DNA of 64,000 nt from Thalassospira alkalitolerans (lineage in GTDB: Bacteria > Pseudomonadota > Alphaproteobacteria > Rhodospirillales > Thalassospiraceae): the NCBI RefSeq assembly GCF_002115745.1, contig NZ_JFKB01000018.1, positions 1 to 64,000 of the forward strand. Direction: 5' to 3'. This document shows positions 10,308 to 18,942 of the stretch, piece by piece. Numbering within the stretch: position 1 is the first letter of the stretch; the number at the start of each line of letters is the position of its first letter. A program made the position numbers and the translations under genes. The notes beneath the pieces are model-generated. The model ran no database searches, was not told the origin of the DNA, and worked only from the letters and a program-made list of their open reading frames with translations.

Positions 10308-11015
10308 TCAGGCTGTGACAACAGGGTGTTGATCGACAGTTTCGGGATCAAGCCCGTAACCGCGCAGGAACATGTCCACTGCGGCCAGCACATGCGCATG
10401 CAGGTCCTTTGCATGCGGTTCCCAACCGACATAGGTCATCTGACGAAAATCGTAATCAGCCTTGATCAGACTTGTGAAAAACACAGCCGCCTGTTTCGGG
10501 TCGCCTGCCGGAAATGTGCCTTCTGCCATCTGGCGTTCAAAATAGGATGCAATAATCCGGCGTCCGGTCATAAGGCCACTTTCATAAAACACCTTACCCA
10601 GATGCGGGAACCGGGGCACTTCGGATAGATACAGACGCATATAGCGGATGGTTTCCGGTGTGGTCAGAAGCGTCATCAACGTTTCGCCAAAATGGATCAG
10701 CGCGGAACGCAGCGGCATCTGCGACAGTTCCAGATCGGCCATGATTGATGTTACCCGTCCGGTGCAATCACGGATAACCGCTTCGAATACGCCATCCTTA
10801 TTGCCAAACAATTCATAAATCGTCCGGCGTGATCCCCCGGCCTCGGCCGTGATCATTTCAAGCGTGGTGCCTGAAAGGCCATGTTCGCAAAAAAGTTCGC
10901 GTGCGGCGTCAATCATGGCCTCGCGGCGTTTTAGCGTTCTGGGATCAATCTTTCTTGTTTCGGACAAGCGGTCGTTCCAATTCTGCACTTGACGCTTGGT
11001 ACTGACTGGTACCAT
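10308..11015 (-). CDS. TetR family regulator, probable repressor of the adjacent efflux pair
   Basis: This 235-residue protein has an N-terminal TetR helix-turn-helix (about residues 30-77, including GGSRRTIYELFGNKDGVFEA) and a C-terminal ligand-binding helical domain of the TetR_C/AefR-like type. It is divergent from the emrA-like gene. Their starts are only 46 nt apart, over repeated TGGTACTGA and TGGTACCA sequences, so autoregulation and control of the pump are likely (inference). ATG 11015 lacks a good ribosome-binding site; TTG 10967, preceded by GGAA, is an alternative start. Confidence 0.88.
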   Translation of the reverse strand: MVPVSTKRQVQNWNDRLSETRKIDPRTLKRREAMIDAARELFCEHGLSGTTLEMITAEAGGSRRTIYELFGNKDGVFEAVIRDCTGRVTSIMADLELSQMPLRSALIHFGETLMTLLTTPETIRYMRLYLSEVPRFPHLGKVFYESGLMTGRRIIASYFERQMAEGTFPAGDPKQAAVFFTSLIKADYDFRQMTYVGWEPHAKDLHAHVLAAVDMFLRGYGLDPETVDQHPVVTA

Positions 11016-11040
11016 AAAGGGTCAAATGGTACTGATCAAT
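10995..11040. promoter_or_regulatory. Operator region between tetR and emrA
   Basis: The element TTGGTACTGA occurs near 10996, the palindrome TGGTACCA at 11007-11014 and ATGGTACTGA again near 11026. A possible emrA promoter is TTGACG (about 10989) with CATAAA 17 nt downstream. The repeats overlap it, as expected for a TetR operator. Confidence 0.5.
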
Positions 11041-11061
11041 ACCTAAAGGAACAAACGGACG

Positions 11062-12165
11062 ATGAGTGTGAAAAAAATTATCCTGCCCCTGATTGCGGTG
11101 GTGATTATCGGTGTTGGTGGATATTACGGGTTCTATTGGGTGACCGAAGGTCAGTTCCACGAAACCACAGACAATGCCTATTTGCAGGCTGATGAAGTGG
11201 CGATTTCGCCCAAGGTATCGGGGTATGTTGGCGATCTTCGGGTTGTAGAAAATCAGCCGGTCCGCAAGGGCGCGCTGATGTTAAGCATCAAGGACGAGGA
11301 TTACCGCGCCGAAGTAAAACAGGCCGAGGCCACCCTTGAAGCACGCCGTGCCGCTGTGCAAACCATGGACGAGCAGCTTAATCTGCAATTGGCAGCAATC
11401 GATCAGGCCCGGGCAAATGTGCAAATAGCCAAGGTCGAACTGGATCGCACGTCCGAGGATTTCACCCGTTATCAGGACTTGGTGAAAAAAGGCGCGGCCA
11501 GCCGTCAGAAATTTGATTACGCCAAGGCTGACCACCAAAAAGCGCAGGCAGAGGTGGCCGTGGCCAATGCGACCCTTGCGGTTGAACAGGGCCGGATCGG
11601 TGTTTTGCATGCCCAGAAAATCGAAGCCGAACGGGCCGTGTCACAGGCCGAGGCATCGCGTGATATCGCCCAGCAAGCACTTGATGATACCCGCATCTAT
11701 GCGCCGTTTGACGGTGTGGTTGGCAACCGCTCGGTTCAGACCGGCGCGCTGGTTCAACCCGGTGAACAGTTGCTTGTGCTGTTTCCGTTGCCCGGCGTTT
11801 ATGTTGTGGCCAACTTCAAGGAAACCCAGATCGGCCATATGGCGCCGGGGCAGAAGGTAAAGATCGAGGTCGATGCCTTCCCGGATGCTGAAATCACCGG
11901 CCGTGTCGAAAGCTTTGCCCCGGCCACCGGCGCACAATTTAGTTTGCTGCCGCCGGAAAATGCCACAGGCAACTTCACCAAAATCACCCAGCGCGTCCCC
12001 GTGCGCATCGCCCTTGATAACAGCGACCTTGCCGCGGCTCTTCGCCCCGGTCTGTCGGCTGTGGTCAATGTCGATATTCGGGATGCGGATGGGGCTGAAC
12101 ATGCCACCGGAACCGGTCTTGCCAGTGTCGTTGTGCCGACGCCGGAACTTTCGGAGCTGAACTGA
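11062..12165 (+). CDS. emrA: EmrA/HlyD-type membrane fusion protein
   Basis: This periplasmic adaptor of 367 residues links an MFS pump to an outer-membrane channel. One membrane anchor lies at about residues 5-24. A biotinyl-lipoyl half follows (AYLQADEVAISPKVSGYV), then a long Ala/Gln/Glu-rich coiled-coil hairpin (about 85-200). The second lipoyl half is IYAPFDGVVGNRSVQTGALV, followed by a beta-barrel domain with the typical VKIEVDAFPDAEITGRVESF. It lies 1 nt upstream of the emrB-like gene, in the same operon. Confidence 0.92.
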   Translation: MSVKKIILPLIAVVIIGVGGYYGFYWVTEGQFHETTDNAYLQADEVAISPKVSGYVGDLRVVENQPVRKGALMLSIKDEDYRAEVKQAEATLEARRAAVQTMDEQLNLQLAAIDQARANVQIAKVELDRTSEDFTRYQDLVKKGAASRQKFDYAKADHQKAQAEVAVANATLAVEQGRIGVLHAQKIEAERAVSQAEASRDIAQQALDDTRIYAPFDGVVGNRSVQTGALVQPGEQLLVLFPLPGVYVVANFKETQIGHMAPGQKVKIEVDAFPDAEITGRVESFAPATGAQFSLLPPENATGNFTKITQRVPVRIALDNSDLAAALRPGLSAVVNVDIRDADGAEHATGTGLASVVVPTPELSELN

Positions 12166-12166
12166 G

Positions 12167-13762
12167 ATGAGTAGCGCCGCCACCACCACGTCCGGCACTT
12201 TGGCAAAGCCTGCTGACCCGACGCAACATGTCGATACAGTCAAGTTTATCGGCTGGGTCGCGATGGTGGTCGGCATGTTTCTGGCGATCCTTGATATTCA
12301 GATCGTCGCAAGCTCGCTTGAAAATATTCAGGCCGGTTTGTCGGCAAGCCCCGATGAAATCGGTTGGGTTCAGACCAGTTATCTGATTGCCGAGGTCGTG
12401 ATGATCCCGCTTTCGGGGTTCCTGTCGCGCCTGATTTCAACACGCTGGTTGTTTGTGTTTTCGGCCATCGGGTTCACGATCATGTCGATTGCCTCGGCAT
12501 TTGCATGGTCAATCGAAAGCATGATCTGGTTCCGTGCTGCTCAAGGGTTCCTTGGCGGGGCGATGATCCCGACCGTCTTTGCCACGACCTATATCATTTT
12601 CCCGGCCGATAAACGCAATGCGGCCTCGGTGATGATTGGCTTGATTGCGACTATGGCGCCAACCGTCGGTCCGACTTTGGGCGGTTATCTGACCCAATCA
12701 TTTTCCTGGCACTGGTTGTTCCTGATCAATGTCGCCCCGGGGATTTTGATTGCGCTTGTCGTTGCGGCAACTTTGGATATTGATCGCGGGGATCGGTCGC
12801 TTTTGCGCGGCTTTGATTTGCGCGGGCTTTTGGCGATGGCGGCATTTTTGGGCAGTCTGGAATATGTTCTGGATGAAGGTCCCAAAGACGACTGGTTTGA
12901 TGAACGCGCCATTGTTTATGGCACCGTCATCTGCGTGATGTCGGGGATCTATTTCTTCCGGCGGATGTTTACCTATGACCATCCGATTGTTGATCTGCGA
13001 TCGTTCAAGGATCGTAACTTTGCCATGGGCTGTATTTTCAGCTTCACGCTTGGCATCGGCCTTTATGGCAGCGTCTATATCCTGCCGCTGCTGCTAAGCC
13101 GGGTGCGGGGTTATGACAGTCTGGAAATTGGGACCATCATGGCGGTAACGGGTGTTTGCCAGTTTATTTCGGCCCCGATTGCCGGAAAACTGACCGCCAA
13201 ATTACCGGCCCGTGTGGTTCTGGGCTTTGGCTTGGCGCTGTTTGCATTCGGTGTGGCGCTAAACGGTTTCCAAAACAGTCAGGTTTCATTCCATGAATTA
13301 ATCCTGCCACAGGCCGTTCGCGGCTTTGCCCTGATGTTTTGCATGTTGCCGATCACCAATCTGGCGTTGGGGACCTTGCCACCGGAAAAAATCAAAAATG
13401 CCAGCGGGCTTTATAACCTGATGCGGAACCTTGGCGGGGCGATTGGTTTGGCGGCGATCAACACATTGCTGGATAAACGCACTGATCTTCATTTCGCCCA
13501 TCTGTCCGAACATATCAATACCGCCAATTCCGGCTTCCAGAACTATTTGGCGACAATGACAGCACGCTACACGGCAATGGGCCTGCCGGACCCGCAGGCA
13601 AGTGCGATGAAATCCATCGTCAATATCGTCACCCGCGAAGCCAGCATGATTTCGTTTAACGATGTCCAATTGGCAATGGCGGGGATTTTCATTTTGGCTT
13701 TGCTGTTATTGCCACTTGCTCGCCCGGCGCGCACCGGCAAACCATCCGCCGACGCGCATTAA
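12167..13762 (+). CDS. emrB: EmrB/QacA-type MFS drug exporter (DHA2)
   Basis: This 531-residue proton-driven multidrug exporter shows about 14 membrane segments. Family hallmarks are LDIQIVASSLENIQAGL near TM1, WVQTSYLIAEVVMIPLSG, the motif region RAAQGFLGGAMIP and the antiporter motif C region MAPTVGPTLGGYL. Its start follows the emrA stop by one base, which implies translational coupling. A strong terminator lies downstream at 13843-13889. Substrates cannot be read from the sequence. Confidence 0.93.
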   Translation: MSSAATTTSGTLAKPADPTQHVDTVKFIGWVAMVVGMFLAILDIQIVASSLENIQAGLSASPDEIGWVQTSYLIAEVVMIPLSGFLSRLISTRWLFVFSAIGFTIMSIASAFAWSIESMIWFRAAQGFLGGAMIPTVFATTYIIFPADKRNAASVMIGLIATMAPTVGPTLGGYLTQSFSWHWLFLINVAPGILIALVVAATLDIDRGDRSLLRGFDLRGLLAMAAFLGSLEYVLDEGPKDDWFDERAIVYGTVICVMSGIYFFRRMFTYDHPIVDLRSFKDRNFAMGCIFSFTLGIGLYGSVYILPLLLSRVRGYDSLEIGTIMAVTGVCQFISAPIAGKLTAKLPARVVLGFGLALFAFGVALNGFQNSQVSFHELILPQAVRGFALMFCMLPITNLALGTLPPEKIKNASGLYNLMRNLGGAIGLAAINTLLDKRTDLHFAHLSEHINTANSGFQNYLATMTARYTAMGLPDPQASAMKSIVNIVTREASMISFNDVQLAMAGIFILALLLLPLARPARTGKPSADAH

Positions 13763-13842
13763 AACAGGATTGTCAAAACACACACAGAACAAGCCGCACA
13801 TCGTTCCCCCGACCCCGCAAGCGAAAGCTTGAGTGCGGCTTG

Positions 13843-13889
13843 GCCGGTCCCCCGAATTCTCGCAAGAGTTATGGGGGACCGGCTTTTTT
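13843..13889 (+). terminator. Terminator after the emrAB-like operon
   Basis: Perfect 11-bp stem GCCGGTCCCCC / GGGGGACCGGC (13843-13853, 13873-13883) followed by TTTTTT. The complementary strand lacks a comparable T run next to phoD. Confidence 0.85.
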
Positions 13890-13890
13890 G

Positions 13891-15546
13891 TCAGGTTCCG
13901 AGCCGGATAACCTTTTGCGTTACACTTTCTGATCCGGGTTTGGCCCAATATAATGTCGCGCTAAGTTGTAATTCGCCGTCGCGGCAGTCGGCATTGATGA
14001 CGGCAAAATTGTTTTCCCCGGCAAACCGAAACATCTGTTCAAACCGACCCCCGTCAAACCCGTCAATCGGGGCTGATTTTTGCATGGCAGCGGTGGCGAT
14101 GCCCGGTGCGGGGCTGCGTGAAATCGCACTGGATGTTACGTTGAAAAGCCTGGCGCCCGGATATGTTTGGGTATGCGTAATCCCAAACGCGCTGGCACAA
14201 TGGACATCGCCGCTCAGGATCACGATGGGGATGTCGTTTTCGTGGGAACGGGCCAGCAACAGCTCAAGTATTTTGTTGCGTTCGGCATGGTTGGTTTTAT
14301 GGCCCCATTCATCCATGAAGTCATCTTTCTGGCCGCCAAAATCAAATGTGTTTACCGCACTTTCTTTCCAATGCACGACCGGAACGGGTGAACAGATAAA
14401 GATCGCCTTTTTCTTTTTAATCGATGCTGAATTGATCCAGCTTTCAAAGCGTTCGAACTGATCTGCACCGAGTAAACGTTGCCCGTCGGGTTGCTCGCAA
14501 TCATGGTGGCCGCGAACGTCCAGCATGTAAAAGCCATAGGCTCCCTGATCAAAATTGTAATCCCAATGACTGGCACCGGGATCGCCGTTGATGATCATGC
14601 TGTCAGGGTTATGGGCGTGTTGATATTCAAGATAGGCTTGGGCCGCCGCCTTGAACATCAACATGACAAGTGCGTAATTGGCGTTTTCGTCATCATTTTG
14701 GAAAAAGTTTGCAAGCTTGGCCTTGCGTTCGTCCTCGGTTAGGGATCCCCAGCCATCCATGATTTCGTGGTCGTCCCAGATCATGTATTGCGGGAACCGG
14801 CGATAGACATAGCGCAGATGTTCAAACTGCCAATAAATCCGGTAATAGGTGCGATAAAGCTTGGTGAAATATTCAATGATGGGCGGTTCGTCGAGGCTAC
14901 CATTCGCCTTGCGATATTTTGCCAGCAACGCATTCTTGTTATTCTTTAACCATACCCAGACATCCTGGATTTGCGATGCGTGATTGGTGTCGCAATAGAC
15001 CTGATCGCCGCCGCCAATTACGAAATCAGCCTGACGTTCATTGAGCACATCATAAAACTTGTCCCATGCGCCTTCGTTATTGGGTTTTACGCTGAATGGG
15101 TCGTGGCAGGAATAAAACCCAAACAAAAGAGATTGCGGGTTTTTGGCCAAAGTGCGGAACCAATATTGATGGTCGCCGCCCAATTCAACCTTGCGTTCAA
15201 GCGCGAGGTCCGGATCATCCGATGCCAGATAATAGTAATAGCGCGTATCGGGGGTAAGGCCGCTGACCTCAAACGTCATGGTTTGATCTGTCGTACGCGT
15301 GATGTCGCGTTCTTCCAGAAAAACAATATCGCTATTATGCGCCTTCATCTGACCAAGGTCTTTGCCTGACAGGTCATAGGCGCTTTCGGGCAGTTTGGTC
15401 GTGCTGACAATCAGGGTCCATTTGCCTTGCCTGAAAGCACGAACCCAGATTTTCGTTGTGGTGTCGGTGGTATGACCAACAATGGCCGCACTGTTGATTT
15501 TGGCTTTGAGTGTTTCGTAATTGTCGGGTTGTTGAAGGTCTCTCAT
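13891..15546 (-). CDS. PhoD-like metallophosphatase without signal peptide
   Basis: This protein of 551 residues from ATG 15546 has GGGGAGAGA upstream; an ATG at 15561 is less well placed. An N-terminal beta-sandwich of the PhoD_N type (HTTDTTTKIWVRAF) precedes a metallophosphoesterase domain with GGGDQVYCD, MIWDDHEIMDGWG, MLDVRGHHDC and SGDVHCASAFGI, which supply the metal-binding Asp, Asn and His residues. PhoD enzymes are phosphodiesterase/monoesterases normally exported by Tat. Here no twin-arginine or Sec signal is visible, so it may be cytoplasmic. The C-terminal region resembles PhoD-like proteins of the kind found next to phospholipid or haloperoxidase genes. Confidence 0.85.
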   Translation of the reverse strand: MRDLQQPDNYETLKAKINSAAIVGHTTDTTTKIWVRAFRQGKWTLIVSTTKLPESAYDLSGKDLGQMKAHNSDIVFLEERDITRTTDQTMTFEVSGLTPDTRYYYYLASDDPDLALERKVELGGDHQYWFRTLAKNPQSLLFGFYSCHDPFSVKPNNEGAWDKFYDVLNERQADFVIGGGDQVYCDTNHASQIQDVWVWLKNNKNALLAKYRKANGSLDEPPIIEYFTKLYRTYYRIYWQFEHLRYVYRRFPQYMIWDDHEIMDGWGSLTEDERKAKLANFFQNDDENANYALVMLMFKAAAQAYLEYQHAHNPDSMIINGDPGASHWDYNFDQGAYGFYMLDVRGHHDCEQPDGQRLLGADQFERFESWINSASIKKKKAIFICSPVPVVHWKESAVNTFDFGGQKDDFMDEWGHKTNHAERNKILELLLARSHENDIPIVILSGDVHCASAFGITHTQTYPGARLFNVTSSAISRSPAPGIATAAMQKSAPIDGFDGGRFEQMFRFAGENNFAVINADCRDGELQLSATLYWAKPGSESVTQKVIRLGT

Positions 15547-15933
15547 CTGATCTCTCCCCATATCGGGGTGCCTGTTTTCAGGACGTTTGTTTTACATAGA
15601 TAAAGCTACCCCGAGTTGAAAATCAGTTTACGTAAAATTCGAAATTTATCAATTTCAAGTTTTGCGGCTCAGGGCTGGCAATTCTGTCGCCAAGGCTTGG
15701 CCCAAGCTGACAATAAGAAACGCCCGGGCAGGGAACCCGGGCGTTTCATTTCATCCGGCGGGGAGACACCCGGATGAAACAGGGTCGGCGGTCATGTGAA
15801 TGGGGGGCTGACCGCGCCTTCAGCCAGGCCGGGGGATTTTGGCGGCCCTGCTGTAACGACCCTGCAGTGATCCCTGCGTGGTGGCGCGAGGGGAAGGCTC
15901 TGTTGGTGAAATCAAATCAAGAATACGGCTTTC
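15547..15933. other. Intergenic region with tandem hairpins
   Basis: No gene is supported here. The stretch holds the promoter side of the phosphatase gene and two adjacent hairpins at 15717-15780. A 60-codon frame at 15774 is not convincing. Confidence 0.5.
15717..15780 (-). terminator. Two tandem hairpins, terminator of the DMT transporter gene
   Basis: GAAACGCCCGGG / CCCGGGCGTTTC (15717-15728, 15736-15747) is a perfect 12-bp stem. Next to it, TTTCATCCGG / CCGGATGAAA (15750-15759, 15771-15780) forms a second stem. On the minus strand the first ends in TTTCTTATT, consistent with termination after the gene at 15934. Confidence 0.75.
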
Positions 15934-16896
15934 TCAGGCGGTGGCTGTGGGGCTAAGCGCCAAGGCTTTGATGCGCTTGGCATGGCGGCGTTTGGACAGG
16001 GTGATCTGGATGATGCCCAGCATCACCAAAAGGGCGGACACCCAGAACACGCTGTCATGCGCTGGCGCGGGTGTCAGATCGAATTTGGCGGCCAGCATTT
16101 CAAGGCCGAGCAATATGAATGGCAGGATGCTGGTTGCGAGAATGTATTTCTCGATCCCGGCAGTTTTGATTGACCGCAGCGACAGCACCATCGCCGGTCC
16201 GCGCAATGTCGCGCCAAGGATCAGGCCTGCCAGCATGGTTTCCATACCAAAGAACCCGTCCATCGATGTATAGGGGATCGGGACCGGGCTGATAAAGCCG
16301 ATCAGGGGCGGCAAAATCAAAAAGACAGAGGCGGTAATCAACAGCAACACGCCGGTAAACCGCAAATGCGACCAAGCGTCCTTGATCTGATTATCCGGGT
16401 GCTTTTCTGCCAGAACCGAGGATGAAATGGCCGTGACTTCGGATGACAGCATCAGCAATACAGCCGGATTTAAAAGTCCGCCGGGCAAATGCCAGGCCAG
16501 CCAGGCAGCCCCGATGATCAAGATGCCATGGCCCAGCCATTCTGATTTCCCCGGTGCGCGGCCCAGAATAAAAGTCGCAGCAAGGGCCGCCATCGGCATG
16601 CCGGTTTGTGATAAAATGCCGCTTTCGGGTGCGCTGATATAAACCAGCGCGGCGGTCCAGCTGACCCCGGTCAGAACGCGCAAAATCCCATAAGCCCAGT
16701 TGATGGGCAGGGTGAATTGTCGCCAGGGAATGGGGCGCCCGGGGGCCAGTAATACCAGTGCCAGCCCGCCAAACACCAGTTGCCAGCAGGTCATGGCATA
16801 TACATCGACATCAAACGCCGTCAACGCGATCCGGTTACACACCAAAAGCAGCGCCCAGATAAATGTCGTGCCCAAAAGCAGGATCAAAACTGGCAT
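15934..16896 (-). CDS. EamA/DMT-family membrane transporter
   Basis: This 320-residue protein has about ten hydrophobic helices in two EamA-like halves. The N-terminal half begins MPVLILLLGTTFIWALLLVCNRI and contains TGVSWTAALVYISAPESGIL. It belongs to the drug/metabolite exporter superfamily, whose members move amino acids, nucleosides or other metabolites; the substrate is unknown. The C-terminus is a basic tail (SKRRHAKRIKA). It is monocistronic, with hairpins downstream. Confidence 0.82.
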   Translation of the reverse strand: MPVLILLLGTTFIWALLLVCNRIALTAFDVDVYAMTCWQLVFGGLALVLLAPGRPIPWRQFTLPINWAYGILRVLTGVSWTAALVYISAPESGILSQTGMPMAALAATFILGRAPGKSEWLGHGILIIGAAWLAWHLPGGLLNPAVLLMLSSEVTAISSSVLAEKHPDNQIKDAWSHLRFTGVLLLITASVFLILPPLIGFISPVPIPYTSMDGFFGMETMLAGLILGATLRGPAMVLSLRSIKTAGIEKYILATSILPFILLGLEMLAAKFDLTPAPAHDSVFWVSALLVMLGIIQITLSKRRHAKRIKALALSPTATA

Positions 16897-17055
16897 ATGA
16901 AGAAACTTTAAAAGTTATGAACTTCGTTAGTTTCTTGGATTCAAGAATGAATAGCCATGGCCGATGTTTCGTGGGCGTTATTCAAATTTGTATCACCAGA
17001 TCCGATGTGCCCGATTTTGGCGCATCTGTTTTGACCCAGCCCTGCCCGGTTCGGC

Positions 17056-17943
17056 TTATCTGATCCCGGCGCGCAGGAAGGCCTGAATGAATTGGCGCTG
17101 GAAAATCAGAAAGCCGACCAGAAGCGGCAAAATCGTCATGATGGTAGCGGCACTGATGACCGAAATATCAACCCCGGTTTCCGGTGCGCCAAAAAGCGAC
17201 AGGCCGACCGTTAACGGGCGGGTATCGGGTGAATTGGTTACAATCAGCGGCCAGAGGAAATTGTTCCAGTGGGTGGCAATCGACACCAGCGCATAGGCCA
17301 GATAAACCGGCTTGGCGGCGGGGACATAGACCTTCCACAAAACCGCCATCCAACTGCATCCTTCAATCCGCGCGGCTTCTTCAAGTTCAATCGGCACGGA
17401 TTTAAACGCTTGGCGTAACAGGAAGATACCAAACGCACTGGCCATATATGGCAGGCCGATGCCAAGGGCTGTATCAAACAGGCCCAGTTTGGCAACGATG
17501 GCATAGTTTTCGACAATCAGGACTTCGGGCAGGATAAAAAGCTGTAACAGCACCAGCATGAAAAGCGCATCGCGTCCGCGAAATTCAAACCGGGCAAAGG
17601 CAAAGCCCGCCAGCGTGCAAAGAACCAATTGCCCGATCAATATCAGGGTGACAAGGATCAGAGTATTGATGAAATAACCCGCCCAGGGCACTGCGTTCCA
17701 GACATCGATAAAGTTCTGGAATGTCAGTGGTGCGCTGAAATCAAGCGCCAGCGCACTGCCCGATGGCTGTAACGCGGCCCAAAGTGCGAATAAAAGCGGC
17801 GCGATCCAGACCAGTGCCAGTACCCATGCGCCCAGTGTATCAAGGACCTTGGCAAAATCGGGGGCGTGCAAAGGCCTGCGCAATCGCGGTTGCAGACGCG
17901 GCTTGGCGATGGCGGATTGGGGGATTTGCAGGGGCGCGTTCAT
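17056..17943 (-). CDS. ugpE: ABC transporter permease, UgpE/MalG type
   Basis: This inner-membrane permease of 295 residues has about six helices. The cytoplasmic EAA loop is visible (LEEAARIEGCSWMAVLWKVY). The tail, RQFIQAFLRAGIR, resembles that of UgpE. It is the last gene of the deoR-ATPase-binding protein-permease-permease operon, and its ATG overlaps the stop of the upstream permease by 4 nt. The Ugp (glycerol-3-phosphate) assignment is by overall resemblance; another sugar or polyol is possible. Confidence 0.88.
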   Translation of the reverse strand: MNAPLQIPQSAIAKPRLQPRLRRPLHAPDFAKVLDTLGAWVLALVWIAPLLFALWAALQPSGSALALDFSAPLTFQNFIDVWNAVPWAGYFINTLILVTLILIGQLVLCTLAGFAFARFEFRGRDALFMLVLLQLFILPEVLIVENYAIVAKLGLFDTALGIGLPYMASAFGIFLLRQAFKSVPIELEEAARIEGCSWMAVLWKVYVPAAKPVYLAYALVSIATHWNNFLWPLIVTNSPDTRPLTVGLSLFGAPETGVDISVISAATIMTILPLLVGFLIFQRQFIQAFLRAGIR

Positions 17944-18863
17944 CGATAATGGGTCCGTTTTTCAACCAGTCGGAATTGCGCAATCGCAACGATGCCCAGC
18001 ACCAGCAGAACCATCATGGTCATGGCCGCGGCATGCGGGCGGTCGAAATAGGCAAATGCCATTTCCCAGATCCAGTACAGGATCAGTTTGGATGCATTGT
18101 TCGGCCCGCCCTTGGTCAGGATGAACAAATGATCGATCAACTTGACCGAATTGATCAGCGCATTAACAAAAACAAAGATCGTGGTCGGCATCAAAAGCGG
18201 CAATAACACACGCCGGGTATAGGTCCAGCGACCGGCCCCTTCGATACGGGCCGCTTCGCGCAGGTCGGGCGGGATGGTTTGAAGGGCGGCCAGATAAAAG
18301 ATCATGAAAAAACCGGCTTCTTTCCAGATCGTCACGATGATGACGGCGGCCAATGCGGTTTCGGGCTGGCCCAGCCAATTGGTTGGTTCGGCCCCGAAAA
18401 AGCCGGTGATGCGATCAATGATGCCAAGATCGGGCGTATAGAAAAACAGCCATAAATTGGCGGCGGCAATCATTGGCAGGATGGTCGGCGTGAAATAGGC
18501 ACTGCGGATAAAACTGCGCGCCGGGATATGGGCATTGGCCCATAATGCCATGATCAGGGCAAAAATGATCGAAACCGGGATCGTCACCCCGGCATAGATC
18601 AGGTTATTGGATGCCACGGTCCAAAATGTGGGGTCAGCAAACAGGTCGCCATAGTTTTCAAATCCGGCAAAAACGCTGGGGTGGCGCGTGGTGCCACGGG
18701 AAAACAGGCTGCTGAAAAACGTTGCAATCGTGGGGTAAAATGCAAACAGGCTGAGCAATGCCAGCGCCGGTGCCATCAGCATCCAGCCATAAAGCGCCTG
18801 ACGGCGTTTTTGCAGCGTGATCAGATTATTTTGTGGCCGATTGTTTTCTGGCAAACGCGTCAT
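17940..18863 (-). CDS. ugpA: ABC transporter permease, UgpA/MalF type
   Basis: This 307-residue permease has six predicted helices. The EAA motif is LREAARIEGAGRWTYTRRVL. The C-terminus AIAQFRLVEKRTHYR closely resembles that of UgpA. It lies between the binding-protein and second permease genes and overlaps the latter by 4 nt. A 10-bp hairpin separates it from the binding-protein gene and probably lowers permease expression relative to the binding protein. Confidence 0.88.
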   Translation of the reverse strand: MTRLPENNRPQNNLITLQKRRQALYGWMLMAPALALLSLFAFYPTIATFFSSLFSRGTTRHPSVFAGFENYGDLFADPTFWTVASNNLIYAGVTIPVSIIFALIMALWANAHIPARSFIRSAYFTPTILPMIAAANLWLFFYTPDLGIIDRITGFFGAEPTNWLGQPETALAAVIIVTIWKEAGFFMIFYLAALQTIPPDLREAARIEGAGRWTYTRRVLLPLLMPTTIFVFVNALINSVKLIDHLFILTKGGPNNASKLILYWIWEMAFAYFDRPHAAAMTMMVLLVLGIVAIAQFRLVEKRTHYR

Positions 18864-18904
18864 TGCCGGGGCGTCCTGAAATCAAAAGGGATAAACAAAT
18901 AAGG

Positions 18905-18930
18905 CCGGGATGGGCTAAAACCCATCCCGG
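18905..18930 (-). promoter_or_regulatory. Intra-operon hairpin after the binding-protein gene
   Basis: Perfect stem CCGGGATGGG / CCCATCCCGG with a 6-nt loop, located between the binding-protein stop and the first permease. Such hairpins stabilise upstream mRNA or cause partial termination, giving excess binding protein. Confidence 0.65.
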
Positions 18931-18942
18931 TTGCAGATCGGC

